Positions 40,636 through 46,003 of a stretch of 46,003 nucleotides of DNA are shown here, piece by piece. The translations under genes were made by a program, and so were the position numbers. The notes under the pieces are model-generated. The model was not told where the DNA came from and ran no database searches. It worked only from the letters and a program-made list of their open reading frames with translations. Within the stretch, counting starts at the first letter, position 1. Each line of letters starts with the position of its first letter. Where the stretch lies: positions 25,623 through 71,625 of the forward strand of contig DNUE01000076.1 in the NCBI GenBank assembly GCA_003508005.1. The letters are read 5' to 3'. This stretch comes from Desulfobulbaceae bacterium. Its GTDB lineage: Bacteria > Desulfobacterota > Desulfobulbia > Desulfobulbales > Desulfobulbaceae.

Positions 40636-41919
40636 ATGAACGGATACCTGATCTTCATCCTTTCGGTCATCGTCCTCAGCTTCCTGATCGAAGCAGGGGT
40701 TTCCCTGCTCAACCTGCGCGCCCTTGACCCCAGGCTGCCGGTCGAATTCAGCGACGTCTTTGACCGGGAGCGCTATGCCCGGTCCCAGGAGTACATCCGG
40801 GCCACCACCTGCTTCGCCCTGGTCCGGGGGGCAGCCACCACCCTGCTCACCCTGCTTTTTCTTCTGCTGGGCGGCTTCAACTTGGCGGACACCATCGCCC
40901 GCTCCCTGGGTTTCGGCAGCATTGTAACCGGGCTCATCTTTACCGGGCTCATCCTTTTGCTCGGGGGCCTGGCCGGCCTGCCTTTTTCCCTCTATTCAAC
41001 CTTTGTCATCGAGGAACGCTTCGGCTTCAACAGGACCACCGCCAGAACCTTTGCCATGGACCTGATCAAAACCCTGCTGCTGGCCATCCTCATCGGCGCA
41101 CCCCTGCTCGCCTTCATTCTCTGGTTTTTTGAACAGAGCGGGTCCCTGGCCTGGCTCTTCTGCTGGCTCGCCGTTGTCATCTGGACGGTCCTGCTCCAGT
41201 TCCTGGCCCCGACCTTCATCCTGCCGCTCTTCAACACCTTCACCCCCCTGCCGGAGGGGGAGCTGAAGGAGCGGATCACCGATTATGCCCGACGCCAGGG
41301 TTTCCGGATGCAGGGGATCTTCACCATGGACGGCTCCAAGCGCTCCACCCGGCTCAATGCCTTTTTCACCGGCTTCGGCCGCTCCCGGCGCATTGTCTTT
41401 TTCGACACCCTGCTGGAAAAACTCGGCCCCGGCGAAATTGTCGCGGTGCTGGCCCATGAAATGGGGCATTTCCGGCTTCGCCATGTCTTCATCATGCTGA
41501 CGGCCGCCGTGGGCCAGACCGGGATCATGTTTGCCCTTCTGTCCCGCTTCATCAACAACCAGGGGCTCTTCGCCGCCTTCGGCATGGAGCATCTCTCCGT
41601 CTATGCCAGCCTGCTCTTTTTCAGCTTTCTCTTCACCCCCATCTCCCTGTGCCTGGGCCTCCTGGTCAACGCCCTCTCCCGCCGGCACGAATACCAGGCC
41701 GACGCCTACGCCGCCGCCTCGACAGGGCGGCCGCAGGACCTCATCAGCGGCCTGAAAAAACTGAGCGCGGCCAATATGGCCAACCTCACCCCCCACCCGC
41801 TCTTTGTTCTGCTCCACGCCAGCCACCCGCCGGTTCTGGCCCGCATCCGGGCCCTGACCGGTGCGCACCCGCGTGCCCAGCAGGATACCAGCCAGCCGGC
41901 AGCTCAGCGAGGCGTGTGA
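40636..41919 (+). CDS. M48-family (Ste24-like) membrane metalloprotease
   Basis: A 427-residue integral membrane zinc protease related to eukaryotic Ste24/CAAX protease 1. It has N-terminal spans, the zinc motif HEMGH in LAHEMGHFRLRH, and the third ligand glutamate in SRRHEYQADAYAA. The segment MDGSKRSTRLNAFFTGFG is characteristic of the family. The start at 40636 is preferred to one 24 codons earlier because the protein then begins at the first membrane span, although the ribosome binding site (GGAAACGACA) is only fair. It probably degrades or processes membrane proteins. Confidence 0.88.
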   Translation: MNGYLIFILSVIVLSFLIEAGVSLLNLRALDPRLPVEFSDVFDRERYARSQEYIRATTCFALVRGAATTLLTLLFLLLGGFNLADTIARSLGFGSIVTGLIFTGLILLLGGLAGLPFSLYSTFVIEERFGFNRTTARTFAMDLIKTLLLAILIGAPLLAFILWFFEQSGSLAWLFCWLAVVIWTVLLQFLAPTFILPLFNTFTPLPEGELKERITDYARRQGFRMQGIFTMDGSKRSTRLNAFFTGFGRSRRIVFFDTLLEKLGPGEIVAVLAHEMGHFRLRHVFIMLTAAVGQTGIMFALLSRFINNQGLFAAFGMEHLSVYASLLFFSFLFTPISLCLGLLVNALSRRHEYQADAYAAASTGRPQDLISGLKKLSAANMANLTPHPLFVLLHASHPPVLARIRALTGAHPRAQQDTSQPAAQRGV

Positions 41920-42273
41920 GCGGCAATGCCGCCGGAAATCCTGTGAGTGTCCTACCACCAACCGGGTTGGTGAGCACTATCAAAAGAAATGTTCTTATCA
42001 TTTCCTTCCCCTCTTTCGTCTACCTGGCTTGATTTTTGCTTTATCAGAAAAAAACACTCCTCCCGGATGGGATAACCTGTCACGGTTGATGAGAAAGTTG
42101 CTGTTCGTGAAGTAAAGAAAGAAGTAAAATCAGCTAATAAACTTCCGCAAGCGGCAGTTCCTCGCTTGAAACTTACCATGATTAGATAGAGTGAGGAAAA
42201 TCCAGCAAAACAGGAAAATCCCGTGAAACAGGAAAGTTAAAAAAAACCAAGATACTCGAGAAGCAATCGCCAA
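41920..42273. other. Gap before the copper genes
   Basis: 354 bases without a recognised gene. A CACCAAC/GTTGGTG hairpin (41956-41972) follows the protease gene. The rest is A+T-rich with a GAAACAGGAAA-like repeat near 42205-42235 and probably holds the promoter of the copper cluster; no CueR- or CsoR-type operator was recognised. Confidence 0.5.
41956..41972 (+). terminator. Hairpin after the M48 protease gene
   Basis: CACCAAC and GTTGGTG form a 7-bp stem around CGG, 36 bases past the stop codon. No T-run follows. Confidence 0.35.
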
Positions 42274-42429
42274 ATGCGGAACGAAAATCATAACCATCGG
42301 CGTGGTCCGAAGCCGAGCTTTTCTGATCCGGTGTGCGGCATGGCAACCGACAGGGAGGATAAGTTTCTCCGTCATGATTACCACGGCCGGGCCTACTATT
42401 TCTGCAGCGAGCGACTGTTTCATTTTTAG
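42274..42429 (+). CDS. Truncated YHS-domain mini-protein
   Basis: A 51-residue frame upstream of the copper ATPase. It contains a YHS metal-binding domain, SDPVCGMATD (17-26) and the DYHGRAYYFCSE turn (35-46), but stops at RLFHF, where the matching domain in the ATPase continues with a second cysteine (FCSLSC) and 15 more residues. The basic, histidine-rich opening (ENHNHRRG) could also bind metal. The ribosome binding site is weak. It may be a small copper chaperone or a decayed duplicate of the ATPase N-terminus. Confidence 0.5.
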   Translation: MRNENHNHRRGPKPSFSDPVCGMATDREDKFLRHDYHGRAYYFCSERLFHF

Positions 42430-42464
42430 CCGGTTCGGCGGCTCTTTCAGCTGAGGAGGAAGGG

Positions 42465-44873
42465 ATGAAAGTCAGAGACCCTGTTTGCGGAATGACTATA
42501 GAAGATTCGGGCGCAGCGGCTACTTCGACGTACAATGGGCGGACTTATCATTTCTGCTCGCTGTCTTGCAAAGAGGATTTCGAGAAAGAGCCGGGGTCTT
42601 ATTTCGGTGCTGCGAAAATCAGCCCTTCACAAAAAAACGAAGAGCCAAAACCCGCAGGATTGTTTACCTGCCCCATGCACCCTGAAGTTCGTCAGCAGGG
42701 ACCGGGCTCGTGCCCCAAATGCGGGATGGCCCTTGAACCCCTGATCCCCGAGGTTTCCTCCCGCACCGAGTACACCTGTCCGATGCATCCGGAGGTCGTG
42801 CGGGATTCTCCTGGTTCCTGCCCGAAATGCGGCATGGCGCTTGAACCGCGCACCATTGCCCTTGACGGGGAGGATAAAAATCCCGAGTACGATTTCATGC
42901 GCAAGCGATTCCTCCTTGGCGCCATTCTCACTGTGCCGCTGGTGCTCATCGCCATGCGGGCGATGCTGCCGGGCGGTCATCTCATCGAAGAACTGGCCTC
43001 TGCTCGCACTCTGGGCTGGCTGGAATTGATGCTGGCGACACCGGTGGTGCTCTGGGCTGGCTGGATCTTTTTCGAACGGGCCGTACAATCTATGCTCAAC
43101 AGAAGTCTCAACATGTTTACCCTGATCGGACTGGGTGTCTCGGTTGCCTATAGTTACAGTGTGATCGGCGTTCTTTTCCCGGCAATATTTCCTGACGCCA
43201 TGCGTGGACACGATGGTGCTGTTGGCGTGTATTTCGAGGCAGCGGCGGTGATCGTCACCCTCATTCTGCTGGGCCAGGTCCTGGAACTCAAGGCCCGCAG
43301 CCAGACCGGCGCCGCCATCAAGGCGCTTCTGGGGCTGGCGCCGAAGACGGCGCGAAAGATTAATGAAAACGGCAGCGAGATAGATATCCCTCTGGAGCAC
43401 GTTCAGTTAGGGGATGTGCTCCGGATCAGGCCCGGCGAAAAGGTGCCGGTGGACGGCACGGTAGTGGACGGCAGCAGCTCGGTGGATGAATCAATGATCT
43501 CCGGCGAGCCTCTCCCGGTCAAAAAACAGCAGGGCGATAAGGTAATAGGCGCCACGGTCAATACCACCGGCGCGCTCACCATGCGGGCCGAAAAAGTCGG
43601 CAGCGACACCTTGCTCGCCCAGATTGTCAGGATGGTGGCAGAGGCGCAGCGTTCACGGGCGCCTATTCAAAAGCTGGCAGATACCGTCTCCGGCTATTTT
43701 GTGCCGGTTGTTATCGCCATAGCCCTTATCGCCTTCGGCGTCTGGTATTATTTCGGCCCCGACCCGCGTCTGGCTTACGCCCTGATCGTTGCGGTATCGG
43801 TGCTGATCATCGCCTGCCCGTGCGCGCTGGGGCTGGCCACGCCCACCGCCATCATGGTGGGTTCCGGCATGGGGGCGGAGCGCGGGGTACTCATCCGTTC
43901 CGGAGAGGCCATTCAGATGCTCAAGGACATCAAGGTAATCGTCCTTGACAAGACCGGCACCATCACCAGAGGCGAACCGACTCTGGCCGACGTGCTGCCG
44001 GCGGCAGGTTTTGACGAGGACACCCTGCTGCAAGCCGCGGCCGGGGTGGAAGCCGGGTCGGAACATCCCCTGGGGCAGGCTATTGTGGAAGGGACCCGGG
44101 ATCGCGGCCTGGAGGTACCCAAGGTCGAGGAATTCAAGTCCATTACCGCCGCCGGCGTGCAGGGGTTCATCGGCGGCCGGTTCGTCCGGGTGGGCGGTCG
44201 CAGGCTGCTGGCGGAAGCGGGCATTGATACGCAAGCATTGGAAAATTCCCTGGCCCGTCTGGAAAGCGAGGGGAAAACCGCCATGCTGGTGGCTATCGAA
44301 GACAGGGCGGCAGGGGTGATCGCCGTCTCCGACACCTTGAAAGAAGATTCAATAGCGGCAGTGGCCGCGCTCAAGGACATGGGCATCTGGCAGGTAATGA
44401 TCACCGGGGATAATGAGCGCACGGCGCGCAGCGTTGCAGCCCAGGTCGGTATCGAGGAAGTGCTGGCCGGGGTCCTGCCGGAAGGCAAGGTTGATGCCGT
44501 GCGTCGACTGCAGGAAAAGCACGGTCAGACAGTGGCCATGGTGGGTGACGGAATCAACGATGCGCCGGCCCTTAAACAGGCCAACGTGGGGATCGCCATC
44601 GGCGCCGGCGCGGATGTGGCCATCGAAGCGGCCGATGTCACTTTGGTCCGGGGCGAGCTCATTAAAGTGGTGGAAGCGGTTGAACTCTCACGGGCCACCT
44701 ACGGCAAAATCGTTCAGAACCTGTTCTGGGCCTCGTTCTATAACGCGGCCGCCATACCCATTGCGGCCCTGGGTTTGCTTCACCCCATGATCGGCGTGAT
44801 TGCCATGACCACCAGCTCACTCTCGGTGATCGGCAACTCGCTGCTGCTCAAACGAACCCGGCTTGGGCTGTAG
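42465..44873 (+). CDS. copA: Copper-exporting P1B-type ATPase
   Basis: Pumps Cu(I) out of the cytoplasm. The 802 residues begin with a YHS domain (5-48, DPVCGM and FCSLSC), then two near-identical heavy-metal-binding repeats (TCPMHPE...CPKCGMALEP, at 68-92 and 104-128). The ATPase core has ISGEP (345-349), the metal-site CPCALG (451-456), the phosphorylated D495 in DKTGTI, EHPLGQA with the HP dipeptide, and GDGINDAP. The YNAAAIP and MTTSS elements of the last two spans are the Cu(I) type 1B-1 signature. The ATG is 36 bases after the YHS mini-ORF; GAGGAAGGG precedes it. Confidence 0.93.
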   Translation: MKVRDPVCGMTIEDSGAAATSTYNGRTYHFCSLSCKEDFEKEPGSYFGAAKISPSQKNEEPKPAGLFTCPMHPEVRQQGPGSCPKCGMALEPLIPEVSSRTEYTCPMHPEVVRDSPGSCPKCGMALEPRTIALDGEDKNPEYDFMRKRFLLGAILTVPLVLIAMRAMLPGGHLIEELASARTLGWLELMLATPVVLWAGWIFFERAVQSMLNRSLNMFTLIGLGVSVAYSYSVIGVLFPAIFPDAMRGHDGAVGVYFEAAAVIVTLILLGQVLELKARSQTGAAIKALLGLAPKTARKINENGSEIDIPLEHVQLGDVLRIRPGEKVPVDGTVVDGSSSVDESMISGEPLPVKKQQGDKVIGATVNTTGALTMRAEKVGSDTLLAQIVRMVAEAQRSRAPIQKLADTVSGYFVPVVIAIALIAFGVWYYFGPDPRLAYALIVAVSVLIIACPCALGLATPTAIMVGSGMGAERGVLIRSGEAIQMLKDIKVIVLDKTGTITRGEPTLADVLPAAGFDEDTLLQAAAGVEAGSEHPLGQAIVEGTRDRGLEVPKVEEFKSITAAGVQGFIGGRFVRVGGRRLLAEAGIDTQALENSLARLESEGKTAMLVAIEDRAAGVIAVSDTLKEDSIAAVAALKDMGIWQVMITGDNERTARSVAAQVGIEEVLAGVLPEGKVDAVRRLQEKHGQTVAMVGDGINDAPALKQANVGIAIGAGADVAIEAADVTLVRGELIKVVEAVELSRATYGKIVQNLFWASFYNAAAIPIAALGLLHPMIGVIAMTTSSLSVIGNSLLLKRTRLGL

Positions 44874-45234
44874 AAAGGTGCGTTGCTGGGACTAATGCAC
44901 GAAAAGGCCCAGTCAAGGTGCTGAGGCGTCACGCAACCCGTGATCAATTTTCAACTGAGGCTGAGGCCCTTCGGGCGTCCGGCCTCAACTAGTGCATAAC
45001 CAGATTTTCCCATTGACGAAACTTCAAAAACTTAACCAGGCGATACTGAGTACAATATAATAAAAATATAAAATTGATAATTCTTCTTTGATATTTTGAC
45101 CTATCGTCCGGATTTTTATTGACAAAATTTATACTATATGGCTTCCTTGATGGGGCCGGCTGCTAAGGTGGGTGGAAGCGGCACTGGGTTTGATTTTTCT
45201 TCTTATGACACAATAGAAAATTTCCAGGGTTTGT
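44874..45234. other. Gap with hairpins between copA and the secreted protein gene
   Basis: 361 bases. The first 130 bases are G+C-rich with a large hairpin (44956-44987) and outer ATGCAC/GTGCAT pairs at about 44896 and 44992, which may be a transcript end or the scar of a mobile element. The next 140 bases are very A+T-rich and contain TTGACA (45119-45124) and TATACT (45130-45135), too close together to form a normal promoter pair. Confidence 0.45.
44956..44987. terminator. Hairpin downstream of copA
   Basis: TGAGGC (44956-44961) and GCCTCA (44982-44987) pair, with an inner GCCC/GGGC stem and a small TTC loop. It has no T-run; the surrounding ATGCAC/GTGCAT pair makes the whole larger and suggests a mobile-element remnant as an alternative. 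Confidence 0.35.
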
Positions 45235-45627
45235 ATGCTGGCACGCCTATTTCTTCTGCTCCTGCTGTTGAACCTGGCCGTTCCCTCCGGGGTTCTGGCC
45301 AAGGTACCCCATCATTGCAGCATGCCAGAGGCGAAACAGCTGACCTGTCCCTGTGGTGAGGCGCCGGAAGTCCATTCCGAGGCCGAATCCCAGGACGAAA
45401 ACCGTGCTTGCTGCGAAGTCGGCGTTCCCCGCCGGGAGCCTCCGGCGCATCTCCCCATATCCTCCGCCCCGCAGCCTCCCATACCTATCGTTGCCGATAT
45501 TCCTTTGGTACCGTTGCCGGCCTTATCCATGGCCGCTCGGTCCGTCCACCGTTTTTCCCGAAAGCATGCCCAACGGCCAGGCCGGGGCGCACCCGTCTTT
45601 CTGTTCTGCTGTTCCTTCCTGATCTGA
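45235..45627 (+). CDS. Cysteine-containing secreted protein near copper efflux genes
   Basis: A 130-residue protein with a strong signal peptide (MLARLFLLLLLLNLAVPSGVLA). The mature part has CSMPEAKQLTCPCGE and ACCEVG cysteines that could bind copper, a proline-rich middle, and ends GAPVFLFCCSFLI. Small proteins ending in a hydrophobic -FLI or -FLL tail often precede CusC/TolC-type efflux operons, and here a lipoprotein start follows. The function is not established. The ribosome binding site is CCAGGG. Confidence 0.55.
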   Translation: MLARLFLLLLLLNLAVPSGVLAKVPHHCSMPEAKQLTCPCGEAPEVHSEAESQDENRACCEVGVPRREPPAHLPISSAPQPPIPIVADIPLVPLPALSMAARSVHRFSRKHAQRPGRGAPVFLFCCSFLI

Positions 45628-45882
45628 TTGCCTAGGCAGGTTTCTGCATTTCCAATCTTTTTTTGTAGACTCTTTAGTACGCCACTGGAGTATTCGGGCT
45701 CCATGCCTGAGCGCGAACCTCCGTTTTTATTCGTCTGCCAAGCCCGCCTGCCGGACTTAGCTGTGGAACTTTCTGAACGGGGCCGCTCCGTATCTGCTTG
45801 CAAAGGCTTTCGCGGATTCCGTTGCGCAGCAAGCGCCGCCGGCGGAAGGAGGTATTGGCAATCAATCCAGATGGGGAAAGCC

Positions 45883-46003
45883 ATGATTGAACAACTTTCC
45901 GATGAACTGCCGACGCGACCAAGGCTGACAGCGCTTCACAAGGTCTTGCCGTTGCTCCTGGTCGGCGCCTTGCTGGCCGGAGGCTGTGCCTTCAACCGAC
46001 GGC
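45883..46003 (+). CDS. Outer-membrane efflux lipoprotein, N-terminus (runs off the right edge)
   Basis: About 40 residues are visible. After a charged start (MIEQLSDELPTRPRLTALHK) comes a hydrophobic segment ending in the lipobox LLAGGC, with the cysteine at residue 35, so it is a type II signal peptide. The location behind the copper ATPase and the secreted Cys protein suggests a CusC/NodT-type outer-membrane factor. The ATG at 45883 has GGGGAAAGCC upstream; ATG 45871 in the same frame is an alternative start. The fragment is too short for certainty. Confidence 0.55.
   Translation, partial: MIEQLSDELPTRPRLTALHKVLPLLLVGALLAGGCAFNRR

Noticed and set aside
45119..45135. TTGACA and TATACT before the secreted protein gene as a promoter
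   Set aside because: They are only five bases apart, so they cannot be the -35 and -10 boxes of one sigma-70 promoter.

Overview
The window is about 60% G+C, densely coded DNA from what looks like a sulfate-reducing (or sulfur-disproportionating) Desulfobacterota bacterium, probably of the Desulfobulbales group. The strongest evidence is a complete dsrMKJOP operon. Supporting evidence is an AcsE-like corrinoid methyltransferase (Wood-Ljungdahl pathway), the lptA-lptB-rpoN-ptsN cluster, multihaem cytochrome c, and signalling proteins of the kind common in that phylum. The lineage is inferred from gene content, not measured.

Layout. 1-3807: arginine biosynthesis read leftwards (argB, argD, argF, start of argG). 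4019-7465: LPS transport (lptA, lptB), sigma-54 (rpoN) and a ptsN-like EIIA, with a palindromic repeat where hpf often sits. 7549-10453: leftward acsE-like methyltransferase, a stand-alone HsdR-N-like protein and a class II DAHP synthase. 10675-12822: tail-specific protease. 12930-18737: RsbRD-N protein plus dsrM-K-J-O-P, closed by a strong terminator, then a flavodoxin-like gene. 19562-23447: an accessory patch of broken genes: a DUF559-type remnant, an intact HNH nuclease beside a truncated C5 methyltransferase, and an AAA/DUF4143 ATPase seated in a RecD-like helicase remnant. 23441-28025: AF1514-family protein, prepilin peptidase, pyrK-pyrD-aroD, a small zinc protein and tpx. 28105-31590: ZIP transporter, Cache sensor, EI24 protein, BCAM0308-like zinc protein. 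32087-35252: cysE-cysK with a long leader, then two PilZ proteins. 35859-37840: an ABC-F ATPase preceded by an overlapping small ORF. 38075-39418: a five-haem cytochrome whose frame runs through an in-frame UGA. 39802-41919: a membrane-anchored unknown and a Ste24-like protease. 42274-46003: copper handling (YHS mini-protein, CopA-type ATPase, Cys-rich secreted protein, start of an efflux lipoprotein).

How the genes fit together. DsrMKJOP passes electrons between the quinone pool or periplasm and the cytoplasmic DsrC trisulfide in sulfite reduction. PyrK with PyrD forms the NAD-linked dihydroorotate dehydrogenase. CysE and CysK make cysteine from serine and sulfide. The DAHP synthase and AroD serve the shikimate pathway.

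The observation most worth a second look is the cytochrome at 38075-39418. Its two open halves are in the same frame and are separated only by TGA. A hairpin with GGU in its apical loop lies at the spacing expected of a bacterial SECIS, so a selenocysteine-containing multihaem cytochrome (resembling the family annotated as ExtKL) is the best reading. Others are the nuclease gene whose methyltransferase is wrecked, the 49-residue ORF translationally coupled to the ABC-F gene, the structured cysE leader, and the truncated YHS mini-gene before copA. No tRNA, rRNA, CRISPR array or complete insertion sequence was recognised.
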